A DNA stretch of 64,000 bases from Heligmosomoides polygyrus polygyrus (taxonomy: Eukaryota > Nematoda > Chromadorea > Rhabditida > Heligmosomidae), in assembly GCA_947396885.1 (NCBI GenBank), contig OX377205.1:68544969-68608968 (forward strand), given 5' to 3'. The notes below the pieces were generated by a model that was not told the DNA's origin, searched no databases, and saw nothing but the letters and a program-made list of their open reading frames with translations. Positions 45,250 to 55,754 of this stretch are shown piece by piece; the first letter of the stretch is position 1; each line of letters begins with the position of its first letter. Both the position numbers and the translations under genes were made by a program.

Positions 45250-46680
45250 CCAACATTCGAATAGCATTCGTTCAATATTCGAATAATTGTGCTTTTTTGA
45301 CAGATTTCGAATATTCGATTGGTTTCCAACAGGCTAAAGCGTTGAGTTTGATAACTGTCGAAAATTTACGGCCCTCACCCTCCAAGAGTGGATTTGATAC
45401 GACTCCTCTTGTCTTCATCACGGCTTTATCCCTTATACGACTCGATTTTTCATCTTTTACGGGTTTTTGTATCCCTTTGTAGATTCTTCTTTCCAGATGT
45501 GGCTTCAACATTATAGAGATTTCGTTCCCAGAGCAATCCTTATTATTGATTGATTGATCAAATGTCTTGATTGACTGAAGCACAGATTTGATGAAGGTTT
45601 TGAATATTGATTGTTCTACAGCTAAAGGTAAAGTTTTTCTGGAAGCACTTTTCAACATCAGTGAGAATTGTTCAATTTTTACAGATTTTCCTAGCACCTT
45701 ATGTACACACACTTCTTCTTGAGGAAGCGACATCTTCCTAAGAACTGTGTTGTGTTAAAATGTGAGTGTTAACTTCAGACGGCGACTCAAGTGCGTTTCA
45801 TAGAAAGCTTTTTTAAAGCATTCTCAGCATGGTAACGGAGAAAAAAAGCAAAAAAAATGGGTTCTAAATGCAGTCGCTTCTATGAGATTAGCGGCTCGAT
45901 TTTTGTGAAGCTTTTTTTCGGCAAATTATGCAAAATCAAGACTCCTGATCATATTGAAGTTCGGTTTAGAAAACGTGATTATGTCACTGTGTGTCAAGCA
46001 GGGTTTGAAATTTTACAGGGTACTTTTTCACTGTCTATTGTTGTTTTCTCCAGAGGGGAAAGAATAATTTCAGTGGCAAGTCCATCCATAGGTTGCGACA
46101 CGGCTATCTTTACGGAGAGCGCTTCAAAAAACTTTCTAGGGAAAGCAATTAAGTCGTAGTCGTCAGAAATAAACACTCAAAATTTTATACAACACAGTTT
46201 CAGACACAGACTCCGCTTCTTCAAACAGAAAAATGTGTCGTGTCAATGTGTCGTGACAACCAGTATTCAAACCTTTAAAGAATTTTATTCTGTTCTCAAA
46301 GCATGTCTTGTTTAGTGTACTAATCGTAAGCTGTGTGAGATTCTCTTCAATGTCGTAGACACACTTGGAAGGAACGTCCTATTAACAGAATACAAACATC
46401 ACTTAAAAAGTTAGCTAAATAAATAAAAAATAAAAAATAAAAAAATACCTCTGCCAAAACCAAGAAATGGTGCTACTCCACTTCCCTTTTCGAACCTAAA
46501 GCTTGATCCTGGATTCGAATGCTCACCAATTGCTTATTGCTTATCCAAATCCATAATTCGAAGAATGTGGTTTTTCTGAATACTCGATTACGAATACGAT
46601 CGATTTTTGGCTGCTCGAATTCGACGTTCAAATTCGAATGAAAACCATTTGAATACCTATTCGAATAGGTCATTCCGGGA
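45250..46680. repeat. Segment bounded by TTCGAAT clusters, possible DNA transposon
   Basis: TTCGAAT motifs cluster at 45255-45320 and again at 46550-46680, in roughly inverted arrangement. The interior includes a repeat shared with 35909-36190 and a minus-strand ORF of 153 codons (45733-45272) beginning MSLPQEEVCVHKVLGKSVK, not recognised. Clear terminal repeats and target duplication were not found. Confidence 0.3.
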
Positions 46681-46699
46681 CATCTATAAATGATTCGAA

Positions 46700-48080
46700 C
46701 ACCATTCCATTCTCCATTAGATTAGCAGCGAAAAGCAGCAGATTTAGCAGGCGAGAGATACACCACCTCAAAGTTCGTAAGTCACGCAAAGCAGTCGGAA
46801 TGCTTGGTACCATTTTCGAATGATGATAAAATCCTAGCCCTTCAGTTACATCGTAAGTGCAGAGCTTGCTTTGAAGAGTAAGAATACGAAAATCCCATGA
46901 GACTGTGATTGCTTGGATGAAGAGGTCGCGACATGCAGCTGTCCATATGTGGCAATGTTTGCATGATTGGTAGCAGAAACGCCTTTTACATGAAATTTTG
47001 CAACAGAAAGTGAACGCGCTTTTACGGTCAGTTTTGTTGAACCTTCACTGTGCGAATGACGGGGCCTTAAATTATACACGAAATTAGACATAATGCTGGG
47101 AGGTAATCTAAAAGTTGAATAGCCACCAACGTCATATTCTGGTCAAGAAGAATGTTTTTTGCATAAGACTATTTCCAAAGTTTTTTTTCAGAAACGCATC
47201 CATTATGTATGTGAAACCGCCGCGTTAGTGTCGAAGATACTTTAGTGAGGCCGAAGTTACGATTAACCGATAATGACGCATGTTCTTGATTTACATACTT
47301 CAGGTTTTGAGGTGGGTTCGGCGATGAAGTTTCGCTCTTCTTCGAAAAATGAGGTGGTTACACGAATAGGTCACAGCAGTACACTTTTTCTAATTCTATT
47401 CTAGTTCTTATTCTAGTTCTAATATAATTGAAAATCCATTCTACTGTTGCTTTTAAAGATTATTCTGTTTGTTTGGCGACTTCGTTGGCGTTGTACAGCA
47501 CCCTCGAGGGCAAATAAATAAATCAAAGTTTTATAAGTAAACCCAAATAAACCAAATTGCTCATCGTGCTAGTGAAGGTCTGGATGAAAGGCGCCTAAAA
47601 TCGAAACAGCGAAATTTCAGATCAATTGCGATTTTACAACCAATCGGAGCAAACATTGCTACACACTAGAGGCATTACCTCGCGTCGAAGTGTGCTAAAG
47701 AGCTTTGCTATGAGCTTATCCAAAAGATTGATCCTTCAGACAGTGTTTGGATCTTCTCGGGACGCTGTGCACAATAAGTGAGTGACTCCATCAGTTCCAT
47801 CAGTTTACTTCAGATTTTGAAGACTAGGTTCTGCGCCCAAGAGTCGGTTTTTAAGGACTTCATTGTATAGTTCAGAAGCGATCAAACGCTCAAATTAATA
47901 CGATGGGGACTGTGTTTAAAAATAAAGCGTTGTACAGCACCCTGGAGGGCAAACGCTTTAAAAAGTATAAGGCGTTGGATGAACATTTTCTGCAATTAGT
48001 CCTACGCTGCCAAACGCCTTGGATTTGAATTCTTGAAATTCTTCTTTTTAACTTTTCGAATGCAAACAGTAGAAGACGCC
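46700..48080. other. No supported gene
   Basis: Contains two copies of GCGTTGTACAGCACCC.. (47485-47512 and 47930-47955), the first followed by AAATAAATAAAT as in LINE 3' tails. No exon supported. Confidence 0.45.
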
Positions 48081-48089
48081 TACGCATTC

Positions 48090-48910
48090 ACCTCCGCCGC
48101 TCTCGAGGCTGTCAAAGAGGATCCGGAGGTTGGCACCCGCAGTCTTGCGAGGAGACTCAGATGCATATGTTCAGGTCGATCGCCACCAGGCCCTTGGCTA
48201 TAGAAAAGTGCTGACTCGATGGGTCCATCAAGTCTTGTCTGACAGCACACGGTCCATACAGGTACTCATTTGTCAGCCCTTCCTTCGGGGCCCGCACAGA
48301 AAGGAGTTTCTGGAAGACCTGATTACGGAAAGTGAGTTGGCTCGTCCACAATTCTAACACCCATCGTGCCGTGGCCCGCCCGAGAAGAAGACCAGCAAGA
48401 GCAAGTCAAAATTGGCATTCACCCCGAGAAGTTTCTCCTCTGCCGCTCCTGGAACTCGCGATGAATGATGTGTTACGAGGACACACTGTCACCGGTAACA
48501 ATTACGCCAACTAGCCTTGGAAATTGCTAGACGTTGTTCGAGATCAAATTCCGCCCTCCAGGATAACGCTCGGCCTCATATTGCAAAGAGGCCTATGTTG
48601 GACGAACTGGGTTGGCACACGGTTCCCCATCCACGCTATTTCACTGAAATCACCCCCACTCACTGCCACTTATATCAGCCTCTTAAGGCATATGTAAAAA
48701 TACAGGAAAGCTAAGAATATGGAAAAGGCCGTCAGCGACTGTTTTGATGCTCAGTTTCCCTTGTTTTGGGAGAATCGCTAACTTATCCATCAGGTGATAG
48801 TAATTGTATGTATTGCTGAAAAAAAACTGTGCTGAATAAAAGGACGATAAAAATAAAGTAAGTGAAGTAGAAAAAATATCGATTGCCTCAAGACTTTCTG
48901 ACCAACCTGA
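48090..48910 (+). pseudogene. Degraded mariner-like element
   Basis: Pieces in several frames: VKEDPEVGTRSLARRL, ALGYRKVLTRWVHQVL, then LQDNARPHIAKRPMLDELGW (second catalytic Asp) and TEITPTHCHLYQPLKAY where the third acidic residue is expected. The end AGACTTTCTGACCAACCTGA followed by TA (48911-48912) is a mariner-type terminal repeat; the left end was not found. Inactive. Confidence 0.82.
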
Positions 48911-48914
48911 TACA

Positions 48915-50890
48915 TCATCATTGAGAGACAAATGTGCTGTGGCTGGTCGAACATTGTTGAATGAAAAAATGCGATAGACAAGCATGAATCTCCATAAAAA
49001 CGTCATGTGCCACTTTAGCGACTCTGTAGTGATGGTACGCTTCTCAATGCAGGGAGCGAAACAAATCTGAAATTGAATCGAGGCTGAACCGAGATCATTC
49101 CTCTTACCATCTGCGCAACGCGTGCCCGCGCTTCAATGTGAGACCTGGAATGTTTTCCAGTAGTGGGGTTCGTGCTATGCTTATGGTTAGGAAGCTGCGA
49201 AGTTAGGGGTATAGGACAAGCTCGGCATTCCGGAGCGGTTAACTCTTTTCAACGGACCTAGCGGAACTGTTCCAGACAATCCGATATTTAGATTTAACCG
49301 GTTTGCGACTCGTATCAGTAACTCGTCAGAAATTCTGCATGTGTCGTTTAGACACGCTACCAGGGGGATATGCGGAGGGTACAGGACGGACGCATAGCCC
49401 GGTGGCGCTGGCGTTGTCACGTGGTCTTCGGTGTCAGTTGGTGCAGGTCGGCTTTGGTCAGTCAGTTGCTTGACGAGCAGCGCTCTTCTCTTCTAATTCA
49501 TGTTGCCCCCTGGAACATCGCAACACCTCGACACACCATGGTACACGCGCTGTAATGATGTATGTAACTCCATCTGATTGAGAGCGCTGTTGTCAAACGG
49601 CTGTGCTGGGGTTGAGTACACATATGTGAATACACGAGCACTGCCCTCTGACAGATGGAGAAAATCAAATGGGAGGGCAGTTAATCACCAGTTTTTCAAT
49701 TCTGTCACAAAGCAAACCCTTCTGAAGAGCTTTAAGGACTTTTCTCAACGTTTATTTATTTCATTTGTCTATTTATTGAGATGAGCAAAGTGCGCATGCG
49801 ATTCATGAAAACAAAAGGATAACTTTACAAAATCAGAGATTAGTTACGATAAGATAAAACAGTGTAATGGGTAAATTACAAACTCAACACTATTGCGCAG
49901 CACTCAAATGACTTGTTTAAGACGATGATTCCTTGCTTTCTACTGCCTACAAAATCCACGAGCCGCAGCCGGAGCGATTCGATCTCGACAGAGTTATTGC
50001 GCTCCGAACACGCCCGCGCCTGCAATTTGCGAGCTGTCGCGCTAACCCGATTGATGGGTTCGATTCTGTATGCCTTGTTCATGGCGCACTCCAAAGGCGA
50101 ATTGGACAGTCTTAGAGCAATTCCTGATTAGGACGGCCGGGGATTTCTGATACATCTCCTCAAACGCTCGCTCTACAGGTTGCCACGCCCACTCGATTGA
50201 TTCTGTCGTGCCTAAATGCACTATTCAACTTTTCTGAGATTTATATGTCAAAAGATAGAGCTCTAGCTGAGTTTAAGTATATATTTATTTTTACAAGTGC
50301 GTGATTTCTAAAGAAGTTACTCAAAAAGGGCGCTTTGGAACGGTCCAAAGCGGGCTATGTTGACCTGTCCTTCCGGCCAATAACCAAATGACATGTCCGG
50401 TACTGTATCTTTGGGAGAGTAAGGTATACCTTAGTGATTCCTACGAGTAAAAGCAAAGAGGACTTAACAGAATCTTGCTTTTGAATCTGATCTGACAGAA
50501 CCCTTGCAGTTGCAAAACTAGAACTCTCTACTTACCGAAATATAGAATCGGGTCCTACACTACGATATCTGGTCTACAGCAAAGTGCGCTTCTTTTACTT
50601 CAACAGCTTAACCGCAAAACATGGGAACGCCACTCGGGAATATGGAGGAATGTTGTTCGCTGCGTGAGATTCAAAGAATTTCATGCAACTGGCCTTCTTG
50701 TGCTTGTTTCTCCGAACGATAAACCAGTTGCTATTCGAAAAGCGATGACTCCATGTGCAGAACTCCGATAGCCATTAAAATGCGGTCAGATGCGGACCGT
50801 CGCTTTTGTAGTAGCAAGACATTGAAGTCGAGCAAAGCGTCCCTGACCAAAGCTAGCAATTTTCTAGACGCTTGGTGGACGACTTTGTAG
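48915..50890. other. No supported gene
   Basis: Short open frames only. A minus-strand frame at 49420-49187 (PHIPLVACLNDTCRISDELL..) is the most protein-like but lacks splice or start support. Confidence 0.4.
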
Positions 50891-50944
50891 CTATACGCAT
50901 GATTTAATGCTGACTTGGCCGGAGGCATGCAGAGCGAGGCTTGA

Positions 50945-51286
50945 GTGCATGACCTCGAAAGCCTGCTCTTTGAAGCCGGCGGAGGACTTTTTCACATCCG
51001 CTACGTGCATCTTATGGTGGAGCCGATGCTCCCGAAATGCACGCATGGGCAAACGACCTCGAAGAGCAAGGCGGACAACATCATGTGCAAACGCTCCCCT
51101 CACTTGCGCACCGCGTTGGAAGAGCCGAAACTTCTCGTTCCAGCGGCGTACCTTCTGGCAAAGAAAGAGAAATCGGAAACGAACAGTGTAGCCAGAAGAA
51201 GTCAAAAGACACGTCTAGAAGTTCCATCGACAAAATGCTTCCTCATCAACCTGTGTTGTAGAGCTGATAGGAAATATGGAGTTTAA
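50945..51286 (+). other. Stretch open in several frames, possible decayed exon
   Basis: Two plus frames and one minus frame are open over about 300 bases. The most protein-like plus frame reads FHIRYVHLMVEPMLPKCTHG and PKLLVPAAYLLAKKEKSETN with G/C-rich third positions. Family not recognised, no convincing splice sites. Confidence 0.25.
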
Positions 51287-51524
51287 TGTGGGTCGGAATT
51301 ATTAGCGCCGCAGAGTTACTATATCCTATAAAATTTAAGAACTTCGATTCATAATTTTTACCACTGAACCCCTTTCCTAGTGCAATGACTTTTTTGCTTC
51401 CTGGGAAGTCTTTCACGTTATATAATAAGAGTCACAGTATAAACCTATATGTCTTTTCCGTATTGCTAATTAGTTGAAATATTAATGTCAAAAGCGAAAC
51501 CACCCCCGATTTAAGAGTATAAGA

Positions 51525-51570
51525 GTAAATAAGGCTGATCCTGAGATATTTCAGCATCAGCCTTATTTAC
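51525..51570. repeat. 20-bp hairpin
   Basis: Arm 51525-51544 (GTAAATAAGGCTGATCCTGA) pairs with 51551-51570 (TCAGCATCAGCCTTATTTAC) with a single C-C mismatch and a 6-base loop. Confidence 0.9.
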
Positions 51571-51859
51571 ATAGTCATCAATACCATCGGTTTCTAATTA
51601 ATTGTACCTTTATTCGTGGTCGTTCCTTTATCTTTGTTATTGTGTTCTTGACATTTTGATGGTACTTTTCTTCTTGACGAACCAATACATCTACTTTACG
51701 GCCAGGTAGCCAACTGCCTAACTATGGGGATAATGGAGTCAGCCGCCCATGTTGAACTCGTGAATCAGCTACATACAAATAGCTATGTATCAGAGCACCA
51801 GAAGCCGGCAGAGGAGGCATCAATCGAATGCTGGTTCTCGTTTCTGATGTTCAGATATA

Positions 51860-53119
51860 CAGGGTGTCTCAAAAAAATGTATACACTGTTTGAACGGTTA
51901 CAACTTTGCTCACAGTAAAGGTATCGAAGAAGTTGAGGGCTCGTAGAAGCTTAAGAAAACAGAAATTATCTGATATATGAGCGGTATGGAATGCGCCATG
52001 CGCTCGTCTGATATTTTGCATTTTACATCAGATTGATTGTGTTTCGCTTGAATACCTGCTATAATTTCTTCACAACGTGGCCAATTCAATTGATTTGTGC
52101 CCTTTTTAAGGTCTATAACTTAAAAACGCAGTATAGTTTGCAAAAAATGCAGGGGATCTTAAAAAAATGTAGGTACTATTTGAAAAGTTTTAACATTGCT
52201 GATAGTGAAGCTTTTGAAGATATGTGAGGCTTGTATGAAAACATAGTGTAATGAGATTTCTGTGAAGTGCAAATAGCCGAGATCGCGCCATGCCCCTCCC
52301 TGAAACCTTGCATTTCAAACTCAATTGAAAGCGCATGGGCTGAATGCTTGTTACAATCTTGTCACTCTTTGGCAAGATTAACCTATGCTGTGCTTCTTTC
52401 AACTTTTCCGTCAACCAGTAGCTGTTATGCCGATTAACCTTTTCTTTCAGCTTGAATGTTATTTCATCAGTCCACAGAATCCGTCTTGGAAAATGGGGCT
52501 CCTGCTCACATTTAAATGGTGAAATCAATAAATTTGCATGTCGCGTGCCTTTCACATCATTGTCATTTTCTCAACGTTGGAAGAAGCACAGCGCAGGTTG
52601 ATATGGCCAAGTAGTAACAAGATTGTTACAATCATTCAGCCCATGCACAATCAATCGAGTCTGAAATGCAAGGTTTTAGGCGGTGACATGGGACAATCTT
52701 GAATATTTACATGCCGCAGAAATCTCGTAACCTTGCGCTTTTATACGCGCCTCAAACGTCTTCAAGAGCTTCATTAGCAGCAATGTTAGAACCTTTCAAA
52801 TATTACCTGCATTTCTTAGAATATCCTACATTTTTGCGGTCCGTAGTGTGCTATTAAGTTATAAACCTTAAGAGAAGGTCAAATCAATCGAAACGGCCAC
52901 TTTGTGAAGAAACTTTGGCAAGCATTCAAGCGAAACACCATAAATCGAGTGTAAAATGCAAAATATCAGACGAGTGCATGACGCATTCCACACCGCTCAT
53001 ATGTCAGAAAATTTTCATTTTCTTAAGCTTTCACATGAGCTCTCAAATTCTTCGCTACCTTTACTGTGAGCAAAGTTATCGGCTTTCAAACAGTGTGTAC
53101 ATTTTTTGAGACACGCCCG
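51860..53119. mobile_element. Foldback Tc1/IS630-like DNA transposon
   Basis: Ends CAGGGTGTCTCAAA.. (51860) and its inverse ..TTTGAGACACGCCCG (53119), each bordered by TA. The inverted arms are about 550 bp (51860-52413 and 52574-53119), leaving a 160-bp middle. A TIR-like sequence recurs inside each arm (52151 and about 52830), so the repeat has two tiers. The middle encodes, on the minus strand, RRILWTDEITFKLKEKVNRH and NSYW, the first catalytic region of a Tc1/IS630-type transposase. No complete transposase. Confidence 0.87.
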
Positions 53120-53130
53120 TATATATTAAC

Positions 53131-53423
53131 ATGGCTGCAAGGAAATTGAAAGTCGATAGTATTGGAAATTTTCTAGAAAGGCGTTCTGGCCCATCTAGGA
53201 CAGCAGGCACGGCATTACCTAATAGTGCCCAAAAATGTGCATCTCAAGAATTACGAATTGCAGAGACTACTGAATTGCAGAGAGATAGCCTGATAGCTCT
53301 CACCTGGTCAGAGTAAGTAAGCAAGGATTGATTTTTCAGCTCATACTGTGCAGAAAATGAGATAAGGAGTACAGGGAATGGGCAGAAGCTAAACTGGAGG
53401 TAAAGAAACGCCTAGATGTCTGA
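53131..53423 (+). pseudogene. Possible decayed coding fragment
   Basis: ATG at 53131 opens MAARKLKVDSIGNFLERRSG.. for 61 codons to a SE/GTAAGT-like junction at 53313. Directly beyond, another frame reads DKEYREWAEAKLEVKKRLDV with a stop at 53421-53423. The gap is too short for a normal intron, so a one-base indel is likely. Not recognised. Confidence 0.3.
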
Positions 53424-53467
53424 GAAGGTTCCAGTAATTCGCCCCGTTGGAATATTGCAGGGTGTAG

Positions 53468-53827
53468 GGCCTATGTCATACCTTCGCTCACCCCGAGCGA
53501 AGGCGACGAACAGAGCGATGAGCGAAGTCTCTTCGCTAGCGTGAAGCTAGCGAATAGGCGCGCAGTTAATAGCGTTGTGTGCAGCTGCGTCATAGCATCG
53601 CTACCGATGCTGCCCCGACGCTCTGCTCAGCTCAGCGACGCGGTCGCATCGGTAGCGATGCCATATCGCTCGAAAGTATGACACCCCGCTAGCGAGGCTT
53701 CGCTAGCGGTGGATCGGACAACTGCTACAGGCGTCTGCCCCTCCACAACGTCTGATACCGTCCCTTCCCCAATTATGTTAGTTGTCCATCGCCTTCGCTA
53801 GCGAAGAGCGATGGTATGACATAGGCC
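53468..53827. mobile_element. 360-bp MITE, rich in internal hairpins
   Basis: Ends GGCCTATGTCATACCTTCGC (53468) and its inverse (GCGATGGTATGACATAGGCC, ending 53827), with TAG on both flanks. Inside, GCATCGCTACCGATGC pairs with GCATCGGTAGCGATGC 50 bp away, and CTTCGCTAGCG-type palindromes occur several times. No ORF. Confidence 0.85.
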
Positions 53828-53830
53828 TAG

Positions 53831-55673
53831 AGCTAAGATGCAGGTAGCTACGTCTATTCTAGACCAAGAACCAGAGTTGGGCGCTTGCGAAACTAGAAGC
53901 CTTCGATAGAATGCGCCAAAATTCCTAAAAATCAGCTAAAAGTATTAGTGCTCAGCGATCATGCAATAGCTGGCAGGAATTATAGGCTTCTGTGGGTTCT
54001 AACCTCATGGCAACAATATCGCTTAGGAAATCGGCCAAGCAGCTATCCAAAGAGGTTCACATTCTTTTCCGTGTAGCTTCATCTGGCACTCGTCCACCAT
54101 AGGCTGGCCGTTTCCGTTTCCCTTTCTTGTCAACTAGTCGTTTTCCAATTCACCGCTCTTCGTCCTATCGACATATCAGATTGCTCTGCGAAATTAAAGG
54201 CCTTAGGGTGTACATTTAGAAGCACTCTTTCGATGTCACTCCGAGGTGAATGTAAGCCGAATAAGGAGAAAAAAGCAGCCCTGCCTGCAGCTAACAAGGG
54301 ACGCATGTGAATTGCCACAACGAATCTCAACAAGACTTATATGGTCTTGCAGTGCATCCAACAAAGACAGTGGTGAAGTTCGCATTTACCAAAAAATTGC
54401 CATCTAGTAACCCGTTTCGACTTGCAGCGGGCTCGAGAGTAATTTAGACAACCAAGTTAACCCTCGGGCTAAAGAAATTCTGGCCCACATTTGGGGTAAA
54501 ATTGAAGAGCCTGCGCAATTCGGTTTAAAGTGAGCGCGGCAAAATGACCACCACTAGCTGCTTGGGGAGGATACGTGCCCCATACATGAGTTACTAGGTG
54601 ACAGATTTTTGCCGTTTCCGCAAAAACGAACTTCACCACTGCACTCCTTTTGAATGCCCTGAAAGACCATATAGGTCTAGCTGAAAATCAATGGGGTAAG
54701 TTCACTGACGTGCCGTCCCTGTAAGTTCTACTGCATACTCTAGTGCTCTACGACAGGGGGGGGGGGGGTGCTATGCCGAGAATCACTGGAATTCGAGCGG
54801 GAAGTGTTCTACAGGATTGCGTAGGAGGGGCTTTCGCTGCTACGGTCGGCTGGCCATCAGCTGTTCAATCAGCCCCTTATAAGACCAGCGTATGAGATCC
54901 GACTCACTGCCAGACAATGCACACAACCCATCCACCTACGAGCTCTCATTACACAACACAATTGCGTGTCAATGTTTATGAAAAAGAAGGGCCAAAAGGG
55001 GTCTCCTTAAAATTTATTGAATTCAGAAATCTAAGTTGAAATAACTGGACCAATAAATAACGAGCAATGTTATCAAGTGAAAAACAGTCTACTACATTCG
55101 CCTCAAACCTGTGTTCTAGGCGCTTCAATGTGAAACGCCACCTCAACGTGTAAAGTCTCTACGGCGAACTCTGAAGTCTCATCGTTTTTCGCATCTGCCT
55201 CGTCAAACCAGCTTTTTGACAAATCGCTTCGTTCGACAACATTTTTCAAAATGGACAAAAACATGCCGATCCGCAGGATCAGTGGTCCCAGCTCTCACTC
55301 GTTAAGTAACTGAATAGAAGCAGATCCGATTGCGGATCCATGACCAGTAGGAGCAGAAGCCCTTGAATAAAGTCAAGATGGTTTCACCTCATTATTTTCA
55401 ACATGTTAGTGCTTGAGAAAGTAGCAGAAGAGTCTATCAAAAACGCGCTTCGAGCAATTCTACGCACAATAATAGCGGAGCTTCCAACTTTATGAAGACC
55501 CAGGCAGAAAAATCTACTTGTTGCTTGTTTACATGTTTTTTAGCGTTCGGCCCGCTGTGTTGTCTGTGATAGCTAGCAGTCGTCACATCACATCCGTGAG
55601 GTGATTGTGTTATAGCAAGAAACGAAAGTCAAAACAAAGAAACAAATGGAAGCAAATTAAGTAAAATAGGTAT
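53831..55673. other. Intergenic DNA, no gene seen
   Basis: A G13 tract at 54756-54768. Otherwise nothing recognised. Confidence 0.45.
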
Positions 55674-55754
55674 ATGTCGGAATTGCAGGCAGCATGTGTC
55701 AGGGACCGAGGTACCTCTTTCGATAGCTTTTATAACGCCGCGCCGCTCTGCGAC
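55674..55754 (+). CDS. Gene 2 candidate first exon, phase 0 end
   Basis: ATG, then SELQAACVRDRGTSFDSFYN and AAPLCD, ending GAC/GTAAGT. The phase-0 end fits the exon at 56369. An alternative start after GGAATTGCAG (55688) would keep the same frame, in which case this is an internal exon. Confidence 0.5.

Noticed and set aside
45272..45733. 153-codon minus-strand ORF as a gene
   Set aside because: No motif, no splice support, AT-rich composition, and it lies in a putative transposon segment.
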